Source: Malaciobacter mytili LMG 24559 (GTDB lineage: Bacteria; Campylobacterota; Campylobacteria; Campylobacterales; Arcobacteraceae). Taken from it: 64,000 nt of DNA. Location: positions 1,364,001 to 1,428,000 of the forward strand of contig NZ_CP031219.1 of the NCBI RefSeq assembly GCF_003346775.1, read 5' to 3'. Under the pieces are notes generated by a model. That model was not told the origin of the DNA. It did not search any database and worked only from the letters and a program-made list of their open reading frames with translations. Both the position numbers and the translations under genes were made by a program. This document shows positions 19,068 through 27,889 of this stretch, piece after piece; the first letter of the stretch is position 1; each line of letters opens with the position of its first letter.

Positions 19068-19115
19068 ATGGTTACAATTTATAGAAGTATATTACATTTA
19101 ACAGTACAATATTAA
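19068..19115 (+). other. Possible 15-codon leader ORF between phnM and phnN
   Basis: An ATG with AAAGGA placed seven bases upstream opens a 15-residue frame (MVTIYRSILHLTVQY) in the phnM-phnN gap. It is too short to support as a gene by itself. It may be a chance frame, or a translated leader that affects the hairpin just downstream. Confidence is low. Confidence 0.2.
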
Positions 19116-19120
19116 AATCA

Positions 19121-19145
19121 AACTTACAGTTTTAAACTGTAAGTT
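19121..19145 (+). promoter_or_regulatory. Hairpin before phnN
   Basis: AACTTACAGTTT and its perfect reverse complement flank a single T, giving a stem of about 10-11 bp with a small loop. It ends 13 bases before the phnN ATG and is followed by A-rich sequence, not U-rich. It may be a processing or stability element dividing the phnG-M and phnN-P parts of the transcript. Confidence 0.5.
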
Positions 19146-19158
19146 AAAAAGAGAGAAA

Positions 19159-19683
19159 ATGAGTAAAAAAATTATATTAATTGTTGGACCTAGTGGAGTA
19201 GGAAAAGATACATTATTAAAAAATATTAAAAATAAAATAAAAGCAAATTTTGTTAAAAGATATATTACAAGAGTACCAGATGAAAATGAATCAAACTATT
19301 TTTTACAAGAAGAAGCTTTTAAAATTTTAGAAAAAAATAATTTTTTTATTTCTACTTGGAATGCACATAATAATTTTTATGGTATAGCAAAAAACTCAAT
19401 ATTAGAGGGTTTAAATATAATTAGTATTTCAAGAGCAAAAATAAAAGATTTTGAAAAACAGTATCAAAAAGTATATACAATAAATATAACTTTAAATAAA
19501 AATGATTTAAAACAAAGACTTAAAAAAAGAGCAAGAGAGAGTATAGAAGAAATAGAAAAAAGATTAAGTAGAAGCTATGAAAAAATAGAAGCAAGAAATT
19601 TAATTGAGTTTGAAAATAATAAAAATTTAACTGAAAGTGTAGAGGAATTTTTAAAACTTTTAGGGCAAATTAATGAGGATTGA
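19159..19683 (+). CDS. phnN: Ribose 1,5-bisphosphate phosphokinase
   Basis: PhnN phosphorylates ribose 1,5-bisphosphate to PRPP, recycling the sugar left by C-P lyase. The 174-residue guanylate-kinase-like protein has P-loop GPSGVGKDT (about 9-17), KRYITRVPD and the Lid-like RLKKRARES segment. It follows the hairpin after phnM, is preceded by AGAGAGAA and overlaps phnP by eleven bases. Guanylate kinase itself is the alternative, but the GKDT loop and the operon setting favour PhnN. Confidence 0.9.
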   Translation: MSKKIILIVGPSGVGKDTLLKNIKNKIKANFVKRYITRVPDENESNYFLQEEAFKILEKNNFFISTWNAHNNFYGIAKNSILEGLNIISISRAKIKDFEKQYQKVYTINITLNKNDLKQRLKKRARESIEEIEKRLSRSYEKIEARNLIEFENNKNLTESVEEFLKLLGQINED

Positions 19684-20413
19684 ATTTTTAGGTACAGCAG
19701 ATAGTGCAGGTATTCCTGTACATAATTGTAAGTGTGAGATTTGTAATTGTTATAGACAAAAAGGTCTTATAAATCTATCCACAAATGCTTTTATAAAAAT
19801 CAATGATAAAATTATTCTACTTGATTGTGGCATAGAAAATATTTCAAACATATTTGATGGTAAAGAGATAATAGCAGTATTACTTACACATTTTCATTCT
19901 GATCACTGTTTAGGGCTATTAAGACTTAGACACTCAAAACAAAATATAACTTGTTTTCATCCAAAAGATAAAGAAGGCTTTAGTGATTTGTTTAAACATA
20001 AGCATAGTATTACTTATATTGAAAATAAACCTTTTGAATCTTTTAAAATAGATGAACTTTTAATTACTCCAATATCTTTAATTCATTCAAAAAATACTAA
20101 TGGATATTTAATTGAATATAAAAATTTTAAGCTTGCTTATCTTACAGATTGTGCTGGCATTAAGTTTGAAACCATAGAGTTTTTAAAATCAAAAAATATT
20201 GATTTAGCTTTTTTAGATGCTTGTTATGATGAAAGGAAAATACAAGGAAATCATCTAAATTATTTGCAAGCTTCAAAGCTTTTAGATGAATTAGAAGTAA
20301 AAGAAGGATATTTAATTCATGCTTCTCATACTACATTGGAATATATAAAAAATAATAAAATTGTGTCAAAATATAAGTATATAAATAAGGGATTTTTTAA
20401 GGAAATAAAGTAA
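19673..20413 (+). CDS. phnP: Phosphoribosyl 1,2-cyclic phosphate phosphodiesterase
   Basis: PhnP opens the cyclic phosphate released by PhnJ to ribose 1,5-bisphosphate, the PhnN substrate. The 246-residue metallo-beta-lactamase-fold protein has the PhnP N-terminal signature GTADSAGIPVHNCKCEIC, whose cysteines form the structural zinc site in known PhnP. It also has the metal motif THFHSDH (about 77-83), a later LTDCAG and a C-terminal HASHTT. It overlaps the end of phnN and closes the operon. Its stop lies in a hairpin shared with dnaJ. Confidence 0.94.
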   Translation: MRIEFLGTADSAGIPVHNCKCEICNCYRQKGLINLSTNAFIKINDKIILLDCGIENISNIFDGKEIIAVLLTHFHSDHCLGLLRLRHSKQNITCFHPKDKEGFSDLFKHKHSITYIENKPFESFKIDELLITPISLIHSKNTNGYLIEYKNFKLAYLTDCAGIKFETIEFLKSKNIDLAFLDACYDERKIQGNHLNYLQASKLLDELEVKEGYLIHASHTTLEYIKNNKIVSKYKYINKGFFKEIK

Positions 20414-20431
20414 GGAAAAACCTTACTTTAT
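20405..20431. terminator. Bidirectional hairpin between phnP and dnaJ
   Basis: An 11-bp stem (20405-20415 with 20421-20431) with a five-base loop contains the stop codons of both phnP and the convergent dnaJ. The minus-strand side is followed by a short T run, so it should work best for dnaJ. Confidence 0.7.
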
Positions 20432-21549
20432 GAGAACCATTTTTTAACTTTATCAAACATATTTTCAAAGTTTGATACATGAGGTTTACTTTCAATTCCA
20501 AAACTCTCTTGTAGTTTTTCTAAAAGTTCTTTTTGTTCAGTATTTAGTGATTTTGGATAAGTGATTTTTATTTGTACTATTAAATCACCTTTTCCATAAC
20601 CTTGTACAGATTTAACCCCTTCACCTTTAAAAGTAAATTGTTGTTTATCTTTTGTTCCTGCTGGAATTTCAAGTTCTAATTCTCCCCTTAGACTTGGAAT
20701 TTTAATTTTTCCTCCAAGTGCTACTTGAGTAAAGAAAAGAGGAACTTCAATATAAATATCATCCTCATGTCTTACAAAATGAGAATCCTCTTTTACAGAA
20801 ATTTGAATATATAGATCTCCTCTTGTTCCATCTGGAGCAATATTACCTTTTTTTGATACTCTAATTCTATTTCCATCATTTACACCTTCAGGAATATTTA
20901 CTTCAAACTTATCAGAGTGTTCTTTATATCCTGTTCCTTTACAACTTTTACATTCTTCAGTTTTTGCCTCACCTGAACCATGACAAGTAGGACAAGTTTG
21001 AGCAAAAGTCATAAAACCTTGTCTCATATGTATCTGTCCTTGTCCTTTACAAGTTGGACAAGTAGAAAGTTTTCCATCTTTTGCACCAGTTCCTTTGCAT
21101 GAAGAACAAGCATCTTTATAAGTATAATTTACTTCTTTTTTACATCCAAATACAGCTTCATTAAACTCTACTTCAAGTTCAATTCCTATATCTAAATTAT
21201 AATTATATGACTTTCTTCTTTTTCTTCCTCCAAAACCAGAACCAAAAGCTGAACCAAACATCTCTTCAAAAACAGAGCTTAAATCATCAAAACCACCAGA
21301 GAATCCACCTCCTTGACCATGACCATCTAATCCTGCTTTTCCATATCTATCATAAATAGAACGTTTGTTCTCATCACTTAAAACTTGGTAAGCTTCATTT
21401 ATTGCTTTAAATCTCTCTTCGGCTTCTTTATCATCAGGATTTTTGTCAGGATGATACTTCATTGCCATTTGTCTATAAGCTTTTTTTATTGTACCTTTAT
21501 CGGCACTTTTACTTACTTCTAATATTTCATAATAATCTATTTCACTCAA
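20428..21549 (-). CDS. dnaJ: Chaperone DnaJ
   Basis: DnaJ stimulates the ATPase of DnaK and delivers unfolded substrates. The J-domain holds HPDKN (about residue 31). A glycine/phenylalanine-rich linker follows, then four zinc-binding repeats ([32 protein letters not shown]) and the C-terminal substrate-binding domain. I take TTG at 21549 as the start because AGGAG lies eight bases upstream and this gives 373 residues beginning [10 protein letters not shown], the usual form. The longer frame from ATG 21570 adds seven unlikely residues. No dnaK or grpE is adjacent. Confidence 0.95.
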   Translation of the reverse strand: MSEIDYYEILEVSKSADKGTIKKAYRQMAMKYHPDKNPDDKEAEERFKAINEAYQVLSDENKRSIYDRYGKAGLDGHGQGGGFSGGFDDLSSVFEEMFGSAFGSGFGGRKRRKSYNYNLDIGIELEVEFNEAVFGCKKEVNYTYKDACSSCKGTGAKDGKLSTCPTCKGQGQIHMRQGFMTFAQTCPTCHGSGEAKTEECKSCKGTGYKEHSDKFEVNIPEGVNDGNRIRVSKKGNIAPDGTRGDLYIQISVKEDSHFVRHEDDIYIEVPLFFTQVALGGKIKIPSLRGELELEIPAGTKDKQQFTFKGEGVKSVQGYGKGDLIVQIKITYPKSLNTEQKELLEKLQESFGIESKPHVSNFENMFDKVKKWFS

Positions 21550-21621
21550 TATACGTACTCCTAACGACATATTTTACGCGATTTTATCTAAAATATGATA
21601 AATCTTTGATATAATTGCCCT

Positions 21622-22194
21622 ATGAAAAAAGGATTAGAAAAATTTTATGAATTAGTTGAAGCTTTTGAGTCTTTACCCACAGTTGGTAAAAAATCAGCTT
21701 TAAGATTAGCTTATCATATTGTAATGAATGATAATTATTGTGGTATTAAATTAGCTCATAGTATTGAAAATGCTATAAAAAATATAAATAAATGTGTTAA
21801 ATGTGGTTCAATGAGTGAGCATGAGATTTGTGAATTTTGTTTAGATGATAGTAGAGATAAAAAAACTTTATGTATAGTTCAAAGTGCAAAAGATATTTTT
21901 GTAATTGAAGAATCAAAACAATTTGAAGGAATATATTTTGTAATTGAAGAGTTAGAAGAAGATAGTCTTGATAGGCTTATTGATACTGTAAGAGAAAATA
22001 GGGTAACTGATGTTTTATTTGCAATAACACCTTCTTTATCTAATGATGCTTTTATTTTATTTATTGAAGATAAATTAAAACAGTTTGAAATAAACTTTAC
22101 AAAAATAGCACAAGGTGTTCCAACGGGTGTTAGTTTAGAAAATGTAGATTTAATCTCTTTATCAAAAGCAATTCAAAGTAAGGTTGTTATTTAA
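21622..22194 (+). CDS. recR: Recombination protein RecR
   Basis: RecR works with RecO (and RecF where present) to load RecA at single-stranded gaps. The 190-residue product has the LPTVGKKSALRLAYHI helix-hairpin-helix region (about 18-33), a four-cysteine zinc finger (CVKC and CEFC, about 54-72) and a Toprim domain starting LCIVQSAKDIFVIE. C-terminal GVPTGVSLENVD fits the family. It is divergent from dnaJ with about 70 bases between them. Confidence 0.94.
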   Translation: MKKGLEKFYELVEAFESLPTVGKKSALRLAYHIVMNDNYCGIKLAHSIENAIKNINKCVKCGSMSEHEICEFCLDDSRDKKTLCIVQSAKDIFVIEESKQFEGIYFVIEELEEDSLDRLIDTVRENRVTDVLFAITPSLSNDAFILFIEDKLKQFEINFTKIAQGVPTGVSLENVDLISLSKAIQSKVVI

Positions 22195-22204
22195 CCTTAC
22201 TTTT
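22175..22204. terminator. Bidirectional terminator between recR and the PAS gene
   Basis: An 11-bp stem (22175-22185 with 22193-22203) closes a seven-base loop, and T-rich sequence follows on the plus strand. Both convergent stop codons (22192-22194 and 22197-22199) are in or next to the right arm. Confidence 0.7.
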
Positions 22205-22598
22205 CTTCTAATTTCCATTTTCTATAAAGTTCTTCAGAGGCTTTAATTTCATCTTCAGAAGCTCTTCTTCTGCATGATAAATACCCTTTTGAACCATCAC
22301 AACTCTCAAATGGATATACTGTTGCAAATACCCAGTAATATCCCCCTGATTTTGTCGCATTCTTTACATATCCTGTCCATATCTCACCTTTTTGTACACT
22401 ATCCCATAAACTTTTAAAGGCTTTCTTTGGCATATCTGGGTGTCTTACCATATTATGTGGCTGCCCCATTAATTCTTCTAAATTATATTCCGCTATTTTA
22501 CAAAAATCATCATTTGCAAATGATATTATCCCTTTTGAATCTGTCTCACTTACTAAAAATGCATATTCATCTAATACTGTCTCTTGTCCTGCTGCCAT
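22197..22598 (-). CDS. Aer-type PAS protein, CetB-like energy-taxis sensor
   Basis: The 133-residue cytoplasmic protein is essentially one PAS domain of the FAD-binding Aer class. It shows SETDSKGIISFANDDF, the hallmark GQPHNMVRHPDMP and the W and GYYWV positions conserved around the flavin in Aer. It has no membrane helix or methyl-accepting domain of its own. It lies 12 bases downstream of, and co-oriented with, a short-sensor chemotaxis receptor. This matches the bipartite CetA/CetB system of Campylobacter jejuni, in which PAS protein and receptor are separate chains that together sense redox state. Flavin binding is inferred from the motif. Confidence 0.87.
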   Translation of the reverse strand: MAAGQETVLDEYAFLVSETDSKGIISFANDDFCKIAEYNLEELMGQPHNMVRHPDMPKKAFKSLWDSVQKGEIWTGYVKNATKSGGYYWVFATVYPFESCDGSKGYLSCRRRASEDEIKASEELYRKWKLEEK

Positions 22599-22610
22599 AT
22601 CTCACCTCCT

Positions 22611-24008
22611 TTAAAACTTCTTACTTTTTGCATCATCTACTAACTCTTTTGCCATATATGATACATCTGAGGCTATATTTGATATTTGTGTTGCTTCATT
22701 TGCATTCTCTTGTGTTACTCTATCTAACATTGTGATTGTATCATTTATTTGTTCTATTCCTGTCATCTGTTCTTTTGATGCTGCACTTACATTCTCTATT
22801 ATATGTATTGTCTCATTTATATGCACATTTAGCTCTTCATATCCTTTTATCATATTATCAGATATTACTTTCCCTTCATTTGCTTTATTTGTTGCATTCT
22901 CTACTAAATCTTTTATCTCTTTTGCTGCTTGGGCACTTCTATTTGCTAAGTTTCTTACTTCTTGTGCTACTACTGCAAATCCTTTCCCTGCTTCTCCTGC
23001 TGTTGCTGCTTCTACTGCTGCATTTAAACTTAAGATATTTGTTTGAAAGGCTATTTGATCTATTACTGTTATTGCTTCATTTATTGAAGTTACTTGTTGA
23101 TTTATTTCATCCATTGATAGGGCTGTTTTACTTGCTAATTCTTGTCCATTTGTTACTGAGCCTCTTACTGTTGTACTTAGTTGTGCCATTTTATTTGCAT
23201 TTTCTGCATTATTTCTCGTTATTGATGTTATCTCTTCTACTGCTGCTGCTGTTTCTTCTAGTGAGGCTGCTTGTTCATTTGCTTTTGCTGCTAGATTATT
23301 CATTGATGCTTTCATTGTATTTGAGTTTCTTTCTAGCATTTGTCCATTTTCTAGGTTATTTTTTGCTCCGGTTGCTAATGCTTTTCCTAAAGCATTTACT
23401 CCTTGCATTACTGACAACATTCTTGCTTTTAGTGTTGGTGATATTTCTATTTGTTTTGTAAAATCATTATTTGAGTAGTTTTCTAATGTTGATTCTAAGT
23501 TTTTCATATGACTTTCTACTGAATCAAGCATTTTATTAATTGTTTTCTTTAATGTCATAATCATTGGATTATCTGTATTTGAATTAACTCTACATCTAAA
23601 GATACCTTGTTCTACTTTATTTAAAACAAGAACAATTTCTCCTAATACTCTCATATCATCTTTTCTCATTTTATCAAATGAATCAAAGTATTTATTTAAC
23701 TCTTCTAAGATAGTTCCTATCTCATCTTTTTTAATATATTCTGCTTTTCTTATTTTATTAGATTTCATAAATGCGTATAACATAAAATCATCTAAATATT
23801 CTCTTATTCTATGAATTCCACCTACAATTCTATTCATAGCAGAATAGTTAGTATAAGCAATAACTATACCAAAAATAATATTTACTGCTAAGATTGCAAT
23901 AATATCAGATGATGACACTATTGCAGTAATACTAATAATTGCAAATGCTATTTGAGAAATTAGCATATTTATTAGTATTTTATGTTTAGTATGAATATTT
24001 TTAAACAT
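22611..24008 (-). CDS. Methyl-accepting chemotaxis protein without a sizeable periplasmic domain, CetA-like
   Basis: From the ATG at 24008 the protein has 465 residues. It has two hydrophobic segments close together (about 10-35 and 38-60) with almost no periplasmic loop. A HAMP-like linker and a long methyl-accepting signalling domain follow, with the tip [20 protein letters not shown]. The upstream ATG at 24041 would add eleven residues but has no ribosome site, whereas GGGGGA precedes 24008. A receptor with no external sensor needs a partner, and the PAS gene directly downstream is the obvious one. The poly-leucine frames on the opposite strand are artefacts of its repetitive codons. Confidence 0.88.
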   Translation of the reverse strand: MFKNIHTKHKILINMLISQIAFAIISITAIVSSSDIIAILAVNIIFGIVIAYTNYSAMNRIVGGIHRIREYLDDFMLYAFMKSNKIRKAEYIKKDEIGTILEELNKYFDSFDKMRKDDMRVLGEIVLVLNKVEQGIFRCRVNSNTDNPMIMTLKKTINKMLDSVESHMKNLESTLENYSNNDFTKQIEISPTLKARMLSVMQGVNALGKALATGAKNNLENGQMLERNSNTMKASMNNLAAKANEQAASLEETAAAVEEITSITRNNAENANKMAQLSTTVRGSVTNGQELASKTALSMDEINQQVTSINEAITVIDQIAFQTNILSLNAAVEAATAGEAGKGFAVVAQEVRNLANRSAQAAKEIKDLVENATNKANEGKVISDNMIKGYEELNVHINETIHIIENVSAASKEQMTGIEQINDTITMLDRVTQENANEATQISNIASDVSYMAKELVDDAKSKKF

Positions 24009-24102
24009 ATAAATCCCCCATAAAATCAAAATTGATGGCATTTTATTTAAAATACTCTTAATATCAAATGAAAATTATTTATTTTTTTGATATAATTAAT
24101 GT

Positions 24103-24273
24103 ATGAATGAGAGAATTATATGTCAAAAGTGTCAATATTACTATGTAACTTGGGAAAACAATCAACCTCATGGCTGTAAAGCATATGGATTTAAATCAAA
24201 AATAATTCCATCAACAATTGTGAAAAGTAGCAGTGGAGTAGAGTGTTCTTTTTATAAACCAAAACAAAGATAA
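24103..24273 (+). CDS. Small four-cysteine protein (56 aa)
   Basis: The frame encodes 56 residues with CQKC near the N-terminus, then PHGCKAYGFKSK, a PS...SSGVEC segment and CSFYKPK. The paired and spaced cysteines suggest zinc binding. I recall similar short conserved proteins in Campylobacterota but know no function. The ATG at 24103 follows a TATAAT-like element (24090-24095) closely and no clear ribosome site is visible. It sits between the divergent chemoreceptor and a PAS histidine kinase in the direction of the latter. The dense, ordered motif content makes a real gene more likely than not. Confidence 0.65.
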   Translation: MNERIICQKCQYYYVTWENNQPHGCKAYGFKSKIIPSTIVKSSSGVECSFYKPKQR

Positions 24274-24315
24274 TTAATTGTAAAATATCTTACAGTTATT
24301 TAAAATAGGGTATAA

Positions 24316-25806
24316 ATGTCACTAAGTAATTATATTAATCTTTTTAAAGAAAATAAGCCTACTATAATAAAATATTGGTTATCAAATGAGAAAGTTTCTG
24401 AAATTTTAGATTTGCATAGACTAGATAAAAAAAAGTTTATACAAGAGTATGCAAATGCGGTAATTGAATATTATATTGAAGTGGTTAATCAAACTAAAAA
24501 GATAGGTGATTGTCCTATTATAGATGAATTGTTAAAGTATCTAAAAATAAATAATGTTACTAGTGATGAATTATTTATTATTTGTTCAGGTTTTAAAAAT
24601 GCCTTAATTAGGTATTCTTATAAATTAGAAATAAATTCCTATGAAATTGATAAAGAAATTAACTTTATTTTTGAACAGAACTTTTCAGGAGTTTTAAATA
24701 GATACTCAAAAACTATAAAAGATGTTGAAACTGCCTTAAGCAAATCTCTTGATATTGCAAATAAATATATTATTATGTCTAGAACGGATAAAAGAGGAAT
24801 AATTACTGAAGTTACAGAAGCTTTTTGTGAAATTTCTGGATACAAAAAAGAGGAACTTATAGGGCAAGCTCATAATATAGTAAGGCATCCTGATACAAAT
24901 CCTTTAGTGTTTAAAGAGTTATGGAATACAATTCTTTCTGGAAAAATCTGGAAAGGTGAGATAAAAAATAGAAAAAAAAATGGAAGTTATTATTGGGTTT
25001 CTGCCACAATTGAACCAAATTTTAATATAAATGGCGAAATTACAGGCTTTGTAGCAATAAGGCAAGATATTACTTCTAAAAAAGAAGTTGAAGAACAACA
25101 AAATATATTAGTAGAACAATCAAAATCTGCTGCTATGGGTGAGATGATATCTATGATTGCTCACCAATGGAGACAGCCTTTACAAGCAGTTTCTATTTTA
25201 ATTCAAAAACTACCTTTAATGAAGATGATTGAAGGGGAAATTTCAGATGAAGTTTTAAATCAAGTTGTTGATGATGTGGCAGTACAACTTGAATATATGT
25301 CTAAAACTATTGATGATTTTAGAGATTTCTTTAAACCTGATAAGGAAAAAGAAGAGATTTATATTAGTAAAATTATTGATAAAGCTTTAGATTTTCTTGC
25401 ATATATGTTAAAAGTTGATACGATTAAACTAACTAAATTTGATTTAGAAGACTCTTTAGTTAATATTCATATAAATGAAGTTGTTCAAGTTTTAATAAAT
25501 ATTATTAAAAATGCAAGAGATGCCATGAATGAAAAGATTAAAGATAATAATAAAATATTAAATATTAAATATTATAAAGAAAACAACTATGCGATAATAG
25601 AAATTGAAGATAATGCTGGTGGAATACCAGAAAATATTATCAATAGAGTATTTGAACCATATTTTTCAACAAAAACAAATAAAAATGGAACAGGTTTAGG
25701 ACTTTATATGAGTAAGACTATTATTGAACAACATAGTCATGGAAGATTAAGTGTATCTAACTCAAATTTAGGTGCAGTATTTAAAATAGAATTACCATTA
25801 AATTAG
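24316..25806 (+). CDS. Cytoplasmic PAS sensor histidine kinase
   Basis: The 496-residue protein has no membrane segment. Residues 1-150 are a helical domain I cannot name with confidence; it is possibly a globin-like or RsbR-like sensor. A PAS domain with the Aer-type motif GQAHNIVRHPD follows (about 152-255), then the H-box HQWRQPL (near 282), an N-box NIIKNARDAM and the ATP lid (DNAGGIP, GTGLGLYMSK). It should therefore respond to an intracellular redox-type cue. No receiver gene is immediately adjacent; two lie at 27890 and 28701. The next gene starts after ten bases. Confidence 0.88.
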   Translation: MSLSNYINLFKENKPTIIKYWLSNEKVSEILDLHRLDKKKFIQEYANAVIEYYIEVVNQTKKIGDCPIIDELLKYLKINNVTSDELFIICSGFKNALIRYSYKLEINSYEIDKEINFIFEQNFSGVLNRYSKTIKDVETALSKSLDIANKYIIMSRTDKRGIITEVTEAFCEISGYKKEELIGQAHNIVRHPDTNPLVFKELWNTILSGKIWKGEIKNRKKNGSYYWVSATIEPNFNINGEITGFVAIRQDITSKKEVEEQQNILVEQSKSAAMGEMISMIAHQWRQPLQAVSILIQKLPLMKMIEGEISDEVLNQVVDDVAVQLEYMSKTIDDFRDFFKPDKEKEEIYISKIIDKALDFLAYMLKVDTIKLTKFDLEDSLVNIHINEVVQVLINIIKNARDAMNEKIKDNNKILNIKYYKENNYAIIEIEDNAGGIPENIINRVFEPYFSTKTNKNGTGLGLYMSKTIIEQHSHGRLSVSNSNLGAVFKIELPLN

Positions 25807-25816
25807 GAGAGAAGAG

Positions 25817-26737
25817 TTGTTATATGAAGATTTAAAAATAGCTACTAAATCATTAGGTTTTTTAACAATTGAAGATTTTGCAAAATATATTGGAGTTACA
25901 CCAAAAGATATTTTAGAGTGGGAACAAAAAGAAGAGGTTCCTTATACAATTTCACTTATTATTCATCTATTAAAAGGAGATAAATCCCTTCCAAATAATA
26001 GCACTTTGGATAATTTAGTAGAAGAGTGTTTACCTTTGGCAACACTTTTAGAAGAAGCATCTTCTTTCCCTCATAAATTAGAAGAGATGTTTTTATTACA
26101 AAAAGAGTTAAATGACTCAACAAACGGTAAAAACTGGGAACTAGGCATAAATAAGTTTGATAAAGAGATTAATTGGCTTAGATGTATTCATATGGAAGTT
26201 TCAGAACTTATTGAATCAACTCCTTGGAAACATTGGAAAAATATAAATGCTGAACCAGATATGAATAATATTCATGTGGAATTAGTAGATATTTGGCATT
26301 TTTTAATGTCTTATATTTTACAAGAGACAAATGTACCAAAGGCAGTATCTCTTGTAAATACACATTGTATCTATGAAGCAAATGAAGAGATTGATGTGAA
26401 AGCTATGGTTAAAGAAGCAGAAAAGTTATCATATATTGCTTTAGCTATTCAAACAAATAATATGCCATCTTTTAGTGGAATTGAAAGATTTATTGACCAA
26501 TTCTTTAGATGTTGTAAAATTTCAGGTTTATCTTTTACTTGGTTACAAAAGTTATATATTGGTAAAAATTGTTTAAATAAATTTAGACAAGACAATGGTT
26601 ATAAAGAAGGAACTTATAAAAAAGATTGGAATGGAAAAGAAGATAATGTTGTAATGGTCTCTTTTTTAGAAAAAATGGAAAATGTAAGTTTTAATGAGTT
26701 ATATAAACAACTTGAACTTTCTTATAAAAGTCTTTAA
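25817..26737 (+). CDS. dut: Dimeric dUTPase with N-terminal helix-turn-helix-like extension
   Basis: Residues from about 85 onward are a dimeric (all-alpha NTP pyrophosphatase) dUTPase as in Campylobacter. LQKELNDSTNGKNWE, HMEVSELIES and PWKHWKN are present, and HVELVDIWHF supplies the EXXE/EXXD metal residues. It hydrolyses dUTP to dUMP. Residues 1-75 are extra relative to the roughly 230-residue enzyme and look like a small HTH (FLTIEDFAKYIGVTPKDILEWE). The start is TTG at 25817 with AGGAGA six bases upstream, so the extension is translated. This could give DNA binding or autoregulation, but that is inference. Confidence 0.88.
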   Translation: MLYEDLKIATKSLGFLTIEDFAKYIGVTPKDILEWEQKEEVPYTISLIIHLLKGDKSLPNNSTLDNLVEECLPLATLLEEASSFPHKLEEMFLLQKELNDSTNGKNWELGINKFDKEINWLRCIHMEVSELIESTPWKHWKNINAEPDMNNIHVELVDIWHFLMSYILQETNVPKAVSLVNTHCIYEANEEIDVKAMVKEAEKLSYIALAIQTNNMPSFSGIERFIDQFFRCCKISGLSFTWLQKLYIGKNCLNKFRQDNGYKEGTYKKDWNGKEDNVVMVSFLEKMENVSFNELYKQLELSYKSL

Positions 26738-26762
26738 GATATAGAATTTTCTATATCTTAAA
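26733..26762. terminator. Bidirectional terminator between dut and PAS kinase
   Basis: A perfect 12-bp stem (26733-26744 with 26751-26762) with an AATTTT loop carries the stop codons of both convergent genes, TAA at 26735 and the minus-strand TAG at 26751-26753. Confidence 0.7.
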
Positions 26763-27818
26763 CTCTATAATAAAACAAGCTGCATTTTTTTCATTTTTCA
26801 CATCAATTGTTCCATTTAAATGTTTTTCTAAAATTATTTTACACATATGTAAACCAAGTCCTGTGCCATTTTTATTTATTTTTGTTGAAAAATATGGCTC
26901 AAAAATTCTATTTATTATCTCTTTTGGAACTCCACCTGCATTATCTTTTATATAAACTCTTTGATAATTATTTTTCTCTTCAAGTGTTATAGTAATTTTC
27001 CCTTCTTTAATTTCATTTTCAATTATTGCATCAATGGCATTATTTAAAACATTTAAAATTACTTGAATTACTTCATTTTTATATGCAAGTATTTTACTTA
27101 AAGCGATATTTTGTTTATCTAAAATTATATTATGGGATTCTAAAGTGGGCTTTAACATAGAAATAGCATTATTTATAGTTTCATTTAAATCTAAAAACTC
27201 TTTTTGTTTATCATCTTTAAAAAAGTTTCTAAAATCATCAATAGTTTTAGACATATATTGTAAATAATTATTTACTTCATTAAGCTTTTCATTTAAATCT
27301 TCTTTGTCTATTTTATTTGTAGCAAGTTTAAATTTTAATCTACTTACAACAGAACCAATTGCACTTAAAGGTTGTCTCCATTGATGAGCAATCATAGAAA
27401 TCATCTCACCCATAGCTGCTAATCTTGATTGTTTAAATAAAAGCATCTCTTTTTGTTTAAACTCTCTTAAATCTAAAATGGAAACTACTTTATAATTATT
27501 ATTTTTTAATTTTATATCTTTTATTTTTATAATTGCTGGAATTAAATCTCCATTATTTGAAACTAAAGTAACTTCTTGAAAAATATGTCTATTATATTCT
27601 ATAAATTTTTCAGTTGTTGAAGGGATTAATACTCCTGTTGCCAAATTTCCAATTAGTTCATCTTTTGTTTTATATTCTAATATTTGAATTAAAGAGTCAT
27701 TTACATTTACAATAAATCCTTTCTCAATAATTATTATTCCTTCAATAGTAGAATCTAAAATTATATTTATATCATCAAATATATTATTTTGTTTATTTTT
27801 TTGCATATATAATTCCAT
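26751..27818 (-). CDS. PAS sensor histidine kinase (soluble)
   Basis: The 355-residue protein has a PAS domain (about 14-120), an H-box HQWRQPL near 145, an N-box LNVLNNAIDAI and an ATP lid with DNAGGVP, EPYFSTK and GTGLGLHMCK. No membrane segment is present. It is divergent from the response regulator at 27890 across about 70 bases, so the two are good candidates for a cognate pair. ATG 27818 gives the full frame; an ATG four codons in is an alternative. Confidence 0.87.
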   Translation of the reverse strand: MELYMQKNKQNNIFDDINIILDSTIEGIIIIEKGFIVNVNDSLIQILEYKTKDELIGNLATGVLIPSTTEKFIEYNRHIFQEVTLVSNNGDLIPAIIKIKDIKLKNNNYKVVSILDLREFKQKEMLLFKQSRLAAMGEMISMIAHQWRQPLSAIGSVVSRLKFKLATNKIDKEDLNEKLNEVNNYLQYMSKTIDDFRNFFKDDKQKEFLDLNETINNAISMLKPTLESHNIILDKQNIALSKILAYKNEVIQVILNVLNNAIDAIIENEIKEGKITITLEEKNNYQRVYIKDNAGGVPKEIINRIFEPYFSTKINKNGTGLGLHMCKIILEKHLNGTIDVKNEKNAACFIIEFKI

Positions 27819-27889
27819 AATTGACTTTATTTTTAAAATAAGTATGTTATTGTATAACTTTTATTCTTATTCGTTATTAAAGGTAGAAA

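Noticed and set aside
22736-23461. 241-codon plus-strand frame very rich in leucine, opposite the chemoreceptor gene
   Set aside because: It is the antisense shadow of repetitive codons in the methyl-accepting domain; composition is unlike any membrane protein and there is no ribosome site.
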